Notes under the pieces: generated by a model | Databases searched by the model: none | The model's input: only the letters and a program-made list of their open reading frames with translations | What the model was told of the DNA's origin: nothing | Assembly: GCA_041648505.1 (NCBI GenBank) | Contig: JBAZOY010000039.1 | Span: 1-21,770, forward strand | Direction: 5' to 3' | DNA from: JBAZOY01 sp041648505 | GTDB taxonomy: Bacteria; Desulfobacterota; Syntrophia; Syntrophales; CG2-30-49-12 | DNA length: 21,770 nucleotides | Program-made: the position numbers and the translations under genes | Shown: positions 1 through 7,745 of the stretch, one piece after another | Numbering within the stretch: position 1 is the stretch's first letter | How the letters are laid out: every line of letters starts with the position of its first letter

Positions 1-776
1 GTAATCTCAGCTGCTTTCAGAATCTCCGAAAGTGGCGGACCGTGGTCCGCGTAAAGGCTCGAAACAGGTTTATTCATGTAGAATACCCGGAAACAGTTAT
101 AGATGTTACCGTCCTTTTCCCTCAGGATGAGAGAACGACATCCCGGCGGCAGCTCTGACTTGCCGGGATTATTGGCCCATACCATCAGCTCGTCGAACAC
201 GGAGTGGATGCACAGTGTACTCAGAATTCGCTCCGGTTTCTTTTTCTCAGTCAGTTCCAGATAAACCCTTTCCTTATCGCTTTTTACGATACCTCCAAGA
301 CCTGATGGAGGTACTCTGGAGATATAGATACTGGGTATTATTAACCGGTCTCTCAGGAAATCAAAGTAATCATGGCATTGTTTCCGATCATTCATTTGCT
401 CCATCTCCAGGGCAAAAACGGGTAGAATCATCATCCGGGAGATACTCTGGTGAAGATATCCCTCACTGTTAAAGGGGCTTATTATCCGGAAAAGATCACG
501 ATAGATATCTTTCCCCTGATCGAACGCCGGCAGCGGATGTACAGGATGTATATTTATCCTGTAAAAGGAATATTTCTCCACAAAAAGGGCGACCTGTATG
601 ATGGTTTCCTTTATCCTGGAGAAATCTACCGATATATTTTCCGAAAGGAGATAGATATCCGAGGAGATATCAAGACAGGGGAGAAAACCGGGGAAAAGTT
701 TTTGCAATCCCGGAGAAAAAGACCCATTCGCGTCCAGTAGAAGATATAACTTATTTATCATAAAATTCACAAACAT
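1..776 (-). CDS. Unidentified protein with SPASM-like C-terminal stretch, 3' end cut by window
   Basis: Reading the minus strand from ATG at 776 gives an uninterrupted frame of 258 codons that leaves the window at base 1, so the C-terminus is missing. A stop lies 8 codons upstream of the ATG, so the start is either this ATG or the GTG two codons before it; neither has a clear Shine-Dalgarno sequence. The protein begins MFVNFMINKLYLLLDANGSF. Around residues 225-240 it has a cysteine, then a DGNIYNCF segment with a second cysteine about 14 residues later, followed by an ILKAA-like helix. This spacing resembles the SPASM auxiliary-cluster domain of radical-SAM peptide maturases. No CxxxCxxC radical-SAM motif is seen in the visible part, so a stand-alone SPASM-like partner protein is possible, but that is inference. 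The opposite-strand frames at 215-740 are its shadows. Confidence 0.7.
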   Translation of the reverse strand, partial: MFVNFMINKLYLLLDANGSFSPGLQKLFPGFLPCLDISSDIYLLSENISVDFSRIKETIIQVALFVEKYSFYRINIHPVHPLPAFDQGKDIYRDLFRIISPFNSEGYLHQSISRMMILPVFALEMEQMNDRKQCHDYFDFLRDRLIIPSIYISRVPPSGLGGIVKSDKERVYLELTEKKKPERILSTLCIHSVFDELMVWANNPGKSELPPGCRSLILREKDGNIYNCFRVFYMNKPVSSLYADHGPPLSEILKAAEI

Positions 777-804
777 GCCCACGAACTTTGGGGCTTACGC
801 CAAC

Positions 805-833
805 TGCCGGATATTGTCAAGTCTTTTCCGGCA
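805..833. repeat. 7-bp inverted repeat flanking a TTGACA box
   Basis: TGCCGGA (805-811) and TCCGGCA (827-833) form a perfect 7-bp inverted repeat separated by 15 bases. The spacer holds, on the minus strand, TTGACA (820-815), a possible -35 box for the partial gene starting at 776. The -10 that follows at 17 bp (TAAGCC, 797-792) is poor. The layout could be an operator over a -35 box or just an RNA hairpin. Function is inferred only. Confidence 0.4.
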
Positions 834-867
834 AGGTGAGATCCTTATTCCACAGTAAATTTTTTTC

Positions 868-917
868 TTGACATCGCTGCACATCTAATGTAGGGGTTCA
901 ACTAATGCCCCGATGTC
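868..917 (+). repeat. Direct repeat copy 1 with TTGACA box
   Basis: This copy reads TTGACAT, GCT, ACATCT, then GTTCAAC and ends CCGATGTC (910-917). The same ordered blocks recur at 1131-1176 with small indels. It is preceded by a T-run identical over 14 bases (TTTTTTTCTTGACA) to the one at 1273-1286. The hexamer 17 bases after its TTGACA is TAGGGG, a poor -10, so this copy may be a decayed promoter. Confidence 0.45.
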
Positions 918-1130
918 TATGAATTAAGCATAGTACCGCGGATTTACGGCAGGCAACAAGGTGAACCCCACGGAGATTGAAGCTGCTGTTCCAAATATAA
1001 GAGAACGGATGACAGGTGAAGGAAAGAGGGGTTTAAGCAAGTTTCTGTAGGACAGAGGGGAAATCCGTGGTATAATTTTTCGCCGGGAGAGATTGGAGAA
1101 AAAAATACCGCCTGAGGTGCTCATTTTTCC

Positions 1131-1176
1131 TTGACATGGCTTATACATCTGCATATATATATGGTTAACCGATGTC
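1131..1176 (+). promoter_or_regulatory. Sigma-70 type promoter, within direct repeat copy 2
   Basis: TTGACA (1131-1136) is followed after exactly 17 bases by TATATA (1154-1159), a near-consensus sigma-70 promoter pointing towards the surface protein gene. The segment 1131-1176 is the second copy of the repeat at 868-917 and ends in GTTAACCGATGTC. A predicted start site near 1166 leaves a leader of about 340 bases before the ATG at 1506. Confidence 0.55.
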
Positions 1177-1280
1177 CGGGTATGCCCGGAACGGGGGTTC
1201 AGGACATACGTTTTATACCGTTAAATATGGGGAGTATCCTTGATTTTTCTTTAATATGAAAAGATATGGACGTTTTTTTC

Positions 1281-1309
1281 TTGACAGGTAGTAGTTGTTG
1301 TTGTAGAAA
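1281..1309 (+). promoter_or_regulatory. Promoter-like box proximal to the surface protein gene
   Basis: TTGACA (1281-1286) with a 17-base spacer and TAGAAA (1304-1309). It is preceded by seven T and a C, the same context as the box at 868. Its transcript would have a leader of roughly 190 bases. The -10 is imperfect, so this is a candidate only. Confidence 0.4.
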
Positions 1310-1505
1310 GATGTAAAATGATAATTTATAACGGATGGTAAAGGAGGTGATGGGGGGAAAGCAGTGTTGAGTATTTCTGCTGTACAGGGGTGGAAAAAAC
1401 CCTGAATCAAGGAGACGATGCGCGGAAGAATCACGGATGGCAGTGGGCGATGAGAGAGTTCAAGACATAAAAGAACTTAATAACGAAAGGAGGAGGTTTG
1501 ATAAG

Positions 1506-2915
1506 ATGATGAAATATTTGAAGATTCTGTTCATGGGTATGATTGCAATCGGGCTGATGACGGGGACGTCATTTGCGGCATGGACCACGTCAGCGGGGAC
1601 TCAGACGGTTCTGGTGACGTCGGATACAAGTCAACGGAACGCCGTTAATACATTAGCCGACCCTATTTATACCACGGTTGCCGGTGAAGTACTGGCGGTT
1701 AACGACACAATTACAATTACGCTGACCGGTGGCGCCGTATTTGGTGCGGTGGCGCCGACTCTCAAACCAAGCGTGACGGTTGATCTGGGTTCCGGCGTAG
1801 CAGCAGCCGCGGTGCCCATTACAGGCGGCACGGCAGGTGACACCTCGGCGACGTGGCGCGTTGTCATCGGTGGTGGCATTGTCGGTGTCACGTACACCCT
1901 TGATACATTTACTGGCGCGACAATGGATGTGACGGGTGTTGCCGCCGGCGCTAATGTTGATTTTGTGATGACAATGGCTACGGCTACGGGTACGGCGATT
2001 CTTGCGGCCCGTTCTCACTATACCGATCTGGCGCTTGTTTATCCGTTTACAGGCGCCGATTCGGAGACAGTTGCTGTTACGGCAGTAACAACCGATACGG
2101 CTGATGTTGCTGCCACGACTGGTGCCTTTACTCGCTTTGCCGCAGCTCTGCCTGCTGTTGGCGTGACCGGTTCTGCGCTGGTATTGTCCTTTACGAACGA
2201 CTCCGGTGCTGCGACCCTTCCTGTCCTGACTGTTGTGGCCGCGAATAAGGTCCGGTTTTGGATCTCAGGCAATTTACAGGGGATAACCTCCATCAGCGCA
2301 GCGGGGTGTACCGGTTCCGATTCTGCGGGATCAATAACGGGCGGTACGGCTAATTTCTTCCTGATCAATACGGCAAGGACTGCGGCTTACTGCGTCAATA
2401 CAGCAGCAGTAGCAGCGGGTGCAACTCTTGCCCTGGCGCCGGTATTTACCCTTAATGGCGTGACGGCACAGACAGCGAGAAGTTTTGCCGTCCAAGTCAG
2501 TGTTCTGGTTGACGGGACGAACTGGACGGCCCATACGGCGAGGACTGTCCCAACGTTTTATACGATCAATCGTAATGGCGCTTCCCGTTATCTGTACAAC
2601 ATACCCGGTTCCTCAAACTCCGACCAGGCATACGTGAGGATTACCAACACGGCTGACCAGGCAGGCAAGGTGTATGGAACCATGTATAATCAGGATGGTA
2701 CTTTAATAGGCACCGCCAGCACGGAAATTATTACTTCTCTGGGTGCAAACGCGACGCAGGTCTTCACTGCTGCTGACCTGGAAACATTGTTTGGAGCTAC
2801 CTGGACAGGCAGAGCGCGGATGGATATTGATGCTGAGTTGCCTTCTATTGAGGCAATGGGGCTGATCCGAAGCGTTGATGGGTCGATCCAGAACATGAGT
2901 CCGGTGGCTCCGTAA
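1506..2915 (+). CDS. Secreted surface-layer-like protein
   Basis: A 469-residue protein. I chose ATG 1506 because AAGGAGGAGG ends 9 bases upstream and translation from there opens with a textbook signal peptide (MMKYLKILFMGMIAIGLM), with a likely cut after SFA near residue 24. The frame stays open back to 1437, but that adds a charged N-extension before the signal. The mature chain is rich in Ala, Thr, Val and Gly, with beta-type alternation (for example NDTITITLTGG). It has very few charged residues and only two cysteines, in the middle third, which could form a disulfide. The last ~110 residues (YLYNIPG to NMSPVAP) look like a separate conserved C-terminal domain. This composition fits S-layer or other exported structural proteins. 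No enzymatic motif was seen. It is monocistronic and followed at once by a strong terminator. The exact family is not recognised. Confidence 0.75.
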   Translation: MMKYLKILFMGMIAIGLMTGTSFAAWTTSAGTQTVLVTSDTSQRNAVNTLADPIYTTVAGEVLAVNDTITITLTGGAVFGAVAPTLKPSVTVDLGSGVAAAAVPITGGTAGDTSATWRVVIGGGIVGVTYTLDTFTGATMDVTGVAAGANVDFVMTMATATGTAILAARSHYTDLALVYPFTGADSETVAVTAVTTDTADVAATTGAFTRFAAALPAVGVTGSALVLSFTNDSGAATLPVLTVVAANKVRFWISGNLQGITSISAAGCTGSDSAGSITGGTANFFLINTARTAAYCVNTAAVAAGATLALAPVFTLNGVTAQTARSFAVQVSVLVDGTNWTAHTARTVPTFYTINRNGASRYLYNIPGSSNSDQAYVRITNTADQAGKVYGTMYNQDGTLIGTASTEIITSLGANATQVFTAADLETLFGATWTGRARMDIDAELPSIEAMGLIRSVDGSIQNMSPVAP

Positions 2916-2941
2916 GCGCGGGACAAAAACAGAAGTATAGT

Positions 2942-2999
2942 AGAATGCAACAAAAAAAAGAGCGCTTCGTAAGAGGCGCTCTTTTTTTTGTTGCATTTT
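2942..2999. terminator. Bidirectional intrinsic terminator
   Basis: The arms 2945-2965 and 2976-2996 are perfect 21-base inverted complements. The loop bases extend the stem by three more pairs (one G-U) to close a GUAA tetraloop at 2969-2972. Each arm contains GAGCGC next to a run of eight A or T, so the hairpin ends in a U-tract on both strands. It sits between convergent genes ending at 2915 and 3008 and can terminate both. Confidence 0.92.
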
Positions 3000-3007
3000 T
3001 AATTATT

Positions 3008-4768
3008 TTACTCGATCATTATCCCCAACTCTGCCGCCGGTTGCGAGCAGATCGCCCGAATGGCGCGAATATCCGTTTCATCCAGCGCTGCCCGCTTGTG
3101 CTGCCGGGGTTGAGAGGGTGTAATGGTTTCCTTGCTTCCATGTATAACGTGGCTGTTCCATCCGCGTAAAATACGTTGCAATGCCGCCACAGGATCGGTT
3201 ACCAGTTCTTCATAATGCAGCAATATCAGGTTCCCGGCCTGAGCTGAAACAAGTTCGGCCAGATAAAGCCACAGCACAGCCCGCCTTTCTGCGGCCTCCT
3301 CCACGCCGGCAATATATGCGGCAGTCTTTCTTTGCCGGTCGGATAACCATGGATCATCCGGATGACCAACCGGAAAAGCAGTAATATCCGCTTCCTTGAG
3401 ATGTGGGAAAGAGGTCTTCCACGAGGCGATAGTATCAAGAGGGTTGCGCACGCAGGCGACGATCCGCGCCTCCGGCATGGCGCGTCTTATGGCGTCCAGG
3501 CGGGCGAGGTAAGTCAGGGTATTCTTGGTGGCGAGAATGAAATCGGGGGTGTTTACTTCGGGTGTATAGGTAGTAATTTCATCCTGGATCAGGGTGTCTT
3601 CAACGACTTTGCCGTTTTGCAGTTTATTTTTTATCGGTTTACCGTCCAGAATGTCCCTGCGGATATCCCGATAAAATGTCGCTACTCCCCAGGGAACGGG
3701 TTCATTTATGAGCGGGCCGAATATCTCTGGCGGCTCGTTCAGTACCACGCAGTTTTCAATGCGATGCAATAGATTGCACAGGTAACTGGTACCGCTGCGC
3801 GGAATACCCGTGATGATTAGGTCCGGCATCTCCGGCTGTGGCGTCTTTCCGCACGTAGCAATCCTGCGCCACAGCGGTGGCTTGGCTGCCTTTTTGCGGT
3901 CTCGCAAAAGAACGGCCCATTCGGGTTGTGCTTCCAGGGCCTGACAGATGGCAGGGTATTGCGCTGCAAGCGCCTGTACCAGTGCATTAAGCGCCGGTTC
4001 TCGCCGGATGACTGCGGGGAAATGGTAGTGGCAGAAATAGGGCAGGCGTTTGATGTTAAGGGGTTTCAGGTGTGCGGGATAATTATAGGACTCATCCAGA
4101 CAATCACAGGCAAACCCTTTTTTCTGCACCGCCACAGGCAGGGCAATCTGATCAAGCCAGGGCCGTTTGTCGGGTATTTCGGGGTCTGCATCAATGCGTT
4201 TACAGCAGTCCAGCCAGACGTCACCCAGGCCGGTTTCTTTATTGATAGCGACAAATCCGGCGTTGAAATAAGGAGGGGTAAAATCACCGGATACTGTAGC
4301 GGGTATGCGCAATTGAGGCATAACCGCATCTGCCGCAGCATAAACCTTCCTCCAGGTTTCAATATCGCCGGTAAAGGTGGCAAGATCCGCAGGCTTGGCA
4401 TTAAAGGGGAGAGCAAACCGTGGCTGATCGTCAAATTCTCGCAGGCAGAGCATATCGCTGTCAATAAATATGAGTTTGTCTGCCTCTGTCTTAATGCGCA
4501 AGCAGGAGACCTTGTTGCCGATGGGATAACGGGGATCAATTTCATTCGTAATGCGGACGATCCGTACCCCCATCTCCTCCAGCAGCATTAAAGTTTGCGG
4601 AGCGGGGGCGCCCCATATTTCCTCCGGTACAGGAACAGCAGCGACCAGTTCATACCGGCAGCGCAGGAAGCGCTTCAACGATGCCGCCAGCAGAAGGGAT
4701 TTGATTTCAATATCTCCCTGCTGACAGACAAAGATAAAACAGTATTGCCTGTTGCCGGTGGTTTTCAT
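3008..4768 (-). CDS. Glycosyltransferase-sulfotransferase fusion protein
   Basis: A 586-residue protein with two catalytic modules. Residues ~8-260 look like a GT-A glycosyltransferase: LIFIDSDML at 99-107 gives the metal/nucleotide-sugar DxD motif (D103, D105), and YFNAGFVAIN at 167-176 is typical of GT8/glycogenin-like folds. Residues ~315-586 are a PAPS-dependent sulfotransferase: TGIPRSGTSYL (320-330) is the 5'-phosphosulfate P-loop, and ACVRNPLDTIASW (438-450) supplies the 3'-phosphate-binding Arg. No signal peptide or membrane segment is visible, so it should act in the cytoplasm. A stop codon four codons upstream fixes the start at ATG 4768, though the RBS is weak. It is convergent with the surface-protein gene, and both look GC-richer than the flanks. 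An inferred job is making or decorating a sulfated surface glycan. The substrates are unknown. Confidence 0.85.
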   Translation of the reverse strand: MKTTGNRQYCFIFVCQQGDIEIKSLLLAASLKRFLRCRYELVAAVPVPEEIWGAPAPQTLMLLEEMGVRIVRITNEIDPRYPIGNKVSCLRIKTEADKLIFIDSDMLCLREFDDQPRFALPFNAKPADLATFTGDIETWRKVYAAADAVMPQLRIPATVSGDFTPPYFNAGFVAINKETGLGDVWLDCCKRIDADPEIPDKRPWLDQIALPVAVQKKGFACDCLDESYNYPAHLKPLNIKRLPYFCHYHFPAVIRREPALNALVQALAAQYPAICQALEAQPEWAVLLRDRKKAAKPPLWRRIATCGKTPQPEMPDLIITGIPRSGTSYLCNLLHRIENCVVLNEPPEIFGPLINEPVPWGVATFYRDIRRDILDGKPIKNKLQNGKVVEDTLIQDEITTYTPEVNTPDFILATKNTLTYLARLDAIRRAMPEARIVACVRNPLDTIASWKTSFPHLKEADITAFPVGHPDDPWLSDRQRKTAAYIAGVEEAAERRAVLWLYLAELVSAQAGNLILLHYEELVTDPVAALQRILRGWNSHVIHGSKETITPSQPRQHKRAALDETDIRAIRAICSQPAAELGIMIE

Positions 4769-4983
4769 GATTTTATTTCAAAAGGAATGCCCACACAGGG
4801 GACCTTGAGAAAGCCAGAAGAGAGATTTAAATCATATTTATAATTCTCATGGCTGGAAGGTGTTGTTATTTTAGTACAATATTATAAACAGGCTTTTGCC
4901 CGGGGGGACTAAAAGGAAGATCTGCAGCAAAAAGTATATTTACTGCTATAAGGGATATACGGGCTGTGAAATAATACTCCCCG

Positions 4984-5003
4984 GAACGACGACGAACGAC
5001 GAC
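4984..5003. repeat. Tandem duplication of a 10-mer
   Basis: GAACGACGAC occurs twice head to tail (4984-4993 and 4994-5003), nine bases past the stop codon of ihfA. It may be a simple slippage product. No function is evident. Confidence 0.6.
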
Positions 5004-5011
5004 ACCTGTCC

Positions 5012-5287
5012 TTATTCGTTCAGTGCCTTGCGCAATACCTGACTCGTCTTAAAACTCAGTACTTTTCGCGTGGATATTTCTATAACGGCACCCGTCTGGG
5101 GATTTCTGCCACGGCGGGGCTTCTTTTCCTTAACCGTGAAGTTGCCGAAACTGGAGATCTTTAACTTTTCACCTTGCCCCAGACATTCTTTCATAACATC
5201 AAAAACCGATTCCACGATTCTTGCAGATTCTTTTTTTGAAAAACCCAGTTTATCAGATACATTCTGAATGATGTCTATTTTTGTCAT
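5012..5287 (-). CDS. ihfA: Integration host factor subunit alpha
   Basis: A 91-residue HU/IHF-family DNA-bending protein. It starts MTKIDIIQNVSDKLGFSKKE with the N-terminal dimerisation helices. The flexible DNA-intercalating arm is marked by GRNPQTG, where the conserved Pro lies at the arm tip, and the chain ends in a C-terminal helix. Family-typical length and the last position in a thrS-infC-rpmI-rplT-pheS-pheT operon identify it as the alpha subunit; by sequence alone HU or IHF-beta would also be possible. IHF bends DNA in nucleoid organisation, sigma-54 promoters and recombination. A good RBS (AGGAGG, six bases before ATG 5287) lies in the 17-base gap after pheT. Confidence 0.9.
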   Translation of the reverse strand: MTKIDIIQNVSDKLGFSKKESARIVESVFDVMKECLGQGEKLKISSFGNFTVKEKKPRRGRNPQTGAVIEISTRKVLSFKTSQVLRKALNE

Positions 5288-5304
5288 CTCTTTCCTCCTC
5301 TAAC

Positions 5305-7743
5305 TTACGCTCCACTTTTAATCTGGTTTTCTTCCCCTCTGATCGTTGCCCCCGTTAAAGAAATTATTCTTTTGACGATCCTGCTGTGCACCTGATTGAC
5401 TTCAAGGTCCGTCAATGTCCTTTTGGCAGAACGGTAGGAAAAACTCAAGCCCAGACTCTTCATCTCCTCAGGGACACCCTTGCCTGTGTATATATCAAAA
5501 ATGTGAACTTTTTCAAGTAATTCTTCACCGGTCTCCCGGGCAAAAGTGATGATTTCGTCCGCTTCGAGAGTTGCAGGGACTAAGAAGGATACATCTCTCG
5601 AACTTGATGGAAACCTTGACACATCTTTGTAAAGTAACTTATCGGGGCAGGTTACGGTCAGCATATCCATGTTGAGCTCAAAAACCATCACGCGCTTCTT
5701 TAAATCAAGACGAGCGAGAACATTTGGATGTACCTCCCCCAGGAATCCGATAAACTGACCACCGATATAGATATTGCAGGACTTTCCCGGATGGAGGAAG
5801 GCCTGCCGGTTATCTGATTTAAAGCTTACATCCGCGATCTTCAGATGATCAAAAAGATTCTCCGTGCAGCCCTTCAGATCATAGAAATCTGTCTGTCCAT
5901 CCCCGGCGTACCAGAGGTCATCATATCTTAAGCCCGCAAGCAGGCATCCGAGGTGATTCTCCTCGAGGGGGAGTTCACCATCCCTTTGATGAAAGAAGAC
6001 CTTTCCCGTCTCGAATATCTTGAGGTCAAGACAGCCGTTCCTTGTGTTTTTTTCGTATGTTTCAAGGAGACTGTAAACGATGGTTGTTCTCATTACCGAC
6101 TGATCTTCGGTAAGAGGGTTTTTTATCCTTACGAGTTGCCGCCGCTTATCATTTTTTTCCAGGGCAAGGATGTCCACCGATTCAGGAGAGATAAAGCTGT
6201 AATTGATTACCTCGGAATATCCATTGCCCACAAGAATTTCTCTTGTCCTGTCTTCTATGATCTTTTTGCGGTCCTTCGTGGCCGGCATGACATTAACAGC
6301 AGGAAGTTTCGCGGGTATGTGGTCATAACCGTAAAGCCTGGCAATCTCTTCGACAAGGTCAATCTCTCTGGTAATATCCACTCTGAATGCAGGCGGGGTA
6401 ACATGGTATAATTCATCTCCGTCTGTCTTATTAACGGTCATTTCGAGGCTCGTTAAAATTTCCTCCATTTTATGGCGATCAATGGTGGTACCGAGTATCT
6501 CATTGACTCTTTCCGGCCTGAAGGGGATAACAATCGTTTCTATTTTTTTGGGATACTGATCTATGTAATTTTTACAGATCTCCCCGCCGGAGAGATCCGC
6601 TATCAATCCTGCCGCCCTGTTTAGTGCCCTGATCACCCCCATGGGGTCAACGCCACGCTCAAACCTGAAGGAGGACTCTGTAATCATCCCCATTTTTTTG
6701 GCCGATCGGCGAATAGATGAGGGGTCGAAATAGGCGCTTTCCAGAAAAACAGTTTTCGTATTTTCTCTAACCTCTGAATTAAGTCCGCCCATTATACCGC
6801 CGATGGCTACGGGTTTAGCATTATCACAGATCAGGACTGTATCTTCAGGTATTTCCCTCTCCTTCCCATCGAGAGATGTGAACATCTCCCCCGGGAGAGA
6901 CCTCCTCACTACGATGCGTCCCCCTTCGAGAAAATTGTAATCAAAGGCATGGAGGGGCTGACCCAGCTCCATCATCACAAAATTGGTAATATCAACAATG
7001 TTGTTAATCGGCCGTATGCCCACCGCTTCGAGTCTCAGGCGCAACCATAGGGGAGAGGGGTTTACCTTGACGTTCCTGATAATCCTGGCGCTGTATCGGG
7101 GACATAGTTCGGGATCGAGGATCTCCACTGAAGTGATGCGGTTGATCTCATCCCCGTTTTCTGAAAATGTACTATCGGAGTACCTGAGTTTTCTCCCCGT
7201 TATCGCTGCAACATCACGGGCGACACCAATGATGGAAAGGCAGTCAGCGCGGTTTGGCGTAATCGTAATGTCAAAAATCGTATCTTTCAAGTCAAGGGAC
7301 TCTGTCAGGTCACAATTGAGTGTAAGGTTATCGGGAAGGATCATGACCCCTGCTGTATCCCCGCCGAGGCCGAGATCTTTTTCAGAGCACAGCATACCTT
7401 CCGAAACCTCTCCCCTGATCACGGATCTCTTGATTGTAATACCGCCCGGTATTGTTGCCCCTTCTTTGGCAAGAGGAACCACGTCACCGGAACGTATGTT
7501 ACCGGCGCCACAGACCACAGGGTATGAATCTTTTCCTGTAGTTACCTGACAGAGGGAAAGTTTGTCGGCCTTCGGATGGGGCTTGATAGAGAGAATCTTT
7601 GCTGCTACTACTCCGGTGAAGGGTGGACTTATCTCATGTACGGCATCCACTTCAAGTCCTGCCATAGTCAAACGCTCGGCAAGTTCCACGGGTGTAAGCC
7701 CTGCGTCCACATAATCTTTGATCCATCTCATACTGATAAGCAT
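5305..7743 (-). CDS. pheT: Phenylalanine--tRNA ligase beta subunit
   Basis: An 812-residue beta subunit of the (alpha-beta)2 PheRS, of normal bacterial length. The domain order is canonical. An N-terminal MLISMRWIKDYVD segment is followed by an EMAP/OB tRNA-binding domain at ~40-150 (KPHPKADKLSLCQV). The B3/B4 editing region comes next (~215-380), then B5 with the FRFERGVDP stretch, a catalytic-like core, and a C-terminal ferredoxin-fold anticodon-binding domain from ~715 (SRFPSSSRDVSFLV). I prefer ATG 7743, two bases after the pheS stop, over the TTG at 7749 that overlaps that stop. A GGAG 11 bases upstream lies inside pheS. Translation is probably coupled to pheS. The beta subunit binds tRNA-Phe and edits mischarged Tyr. 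Confidence 0.97.
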   Translation of the reverse strand: MLISMRWIKDYVDAGLTPVELAERLTMAGLEVDAVHEISPPFTGVVAAKILSIKPHPKADKLSLCQVTTGKDSYPVVCGAGNIRSGDVVPLAKEGATIPGGITIKRSVIRGEVSEGMLCSEKDLGLGGDTAGVMILPDNLTLNCDLTESLDLKDTIFDITITPNRADCLSIIGVARDVAAITGRKLRYSDSTFSENGDEINRITSVEILDPELCPRYSARIIRNVKVNPSPLWLRLRLEAVGIRPINNIVDITNFVMMELGQPLHAFDYNFLEGGRIVVRRSLPGEMFTSLDGKEREIPEDTVLICDNAKPVAIGGIMGGLNSEVRENTKTVFLESAYFDPSSIRRSAKKMGMITESSFRFERGVDPMGVIRALNRAAGLIADLSGGEICKNYIDQYPKKIETIVIPFRPERVNEILGTTIDRHKMEEILTSLEMTVNKTDGDELYHVTPPAFRVDITREIDLVEEIARLYGYDHIPAKLPAVNVMPATKDRKKIIEDRTREILVGNGYSEVINYSFISPESVDILALEKNDKRRQLVRIKNPLTEDQSVMRTTIVYSLLETYEKNTRNGCLDLKIFETGKVFFHQRDGELPLEENHLGCLLAGLRYDDLWYAGDGQTDFYDLKGCTENLFDHLKIADVSFKSDNRQAFLHPGKSCNIYIGGQFIGFLGEVHPNVLARLDLKKRVMVFELNMDMLTVTCPDKLLYKDVSRFPSSSRDVSFLVPATLEADEIITFARETGEELLEKVHIFDIYTGKGVPEEMKSLGLSFSYRSAKRTLTDLEVNQVHSRIVKRIISLTGATIRGEENQIKSGA

Positions 7744-7745
7744 AA

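Larger units (their letters stand above)
777..1505. other. Gene-free region upstream of the surface protein gene
   Basis: About 730 bases carry no convincing intact gene. They contain three promoter-like TTGACA boxes (868, 1131, 1281), a diverged direct repeat of roughly 50 bp (868-917 and 1131-1176), and a coding-like stretch interrupted by TAG (961-1134). Further downstream are a perfect anti-SD complement AAAGGAGGTGA (1340-1350) not followed by an obvious gene and a small hairpin CAGGG/CCCTG (1385-1404). The final RBS AAGGAGGAGG (1487-1496) serves the gene at 1506. A long leader with several promoters is common in front of strongly expressed surface-protein genes, but no known riboswitch consensus was recognised. 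Confidence 0.5.

Noticed and set aside
924..1154. A 76-codon minus-strand frame in the gene-free region
   Set aside because: It starts inside the promoter-like repeat, lacks an RBS and has no recognisable features; the opposite-strand frame looks more protein-like.
1310..1505. Possible cyclic-di-GMP (GEMM) riboswitch before the surface gene
   Set aside because: The region has GC-rich patches and a hairpin, but the conserved CAGGGCAAACC and GGACGCAAAGC blocks are absent.
1653..2534. Several minus-strand open frames of 67-121 codons
   Set aside because: They are shadows of the Ala/Thr-rich surface protein; biased composition suppresses stops on the other strand.
3926..4591. A 221-codon plus-strand open frame
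   Set aside because: It lies fully antisense to the glycosyltransferase module, whose motifs are intact; its own product shows no family motif. It is a shadow caused by composition.
6983..7549. A 188-codon plus-strand open frame (and another at 5953-6411)
   Set aside because: Both are antisense to pheT, which is unambiguous across its full length.
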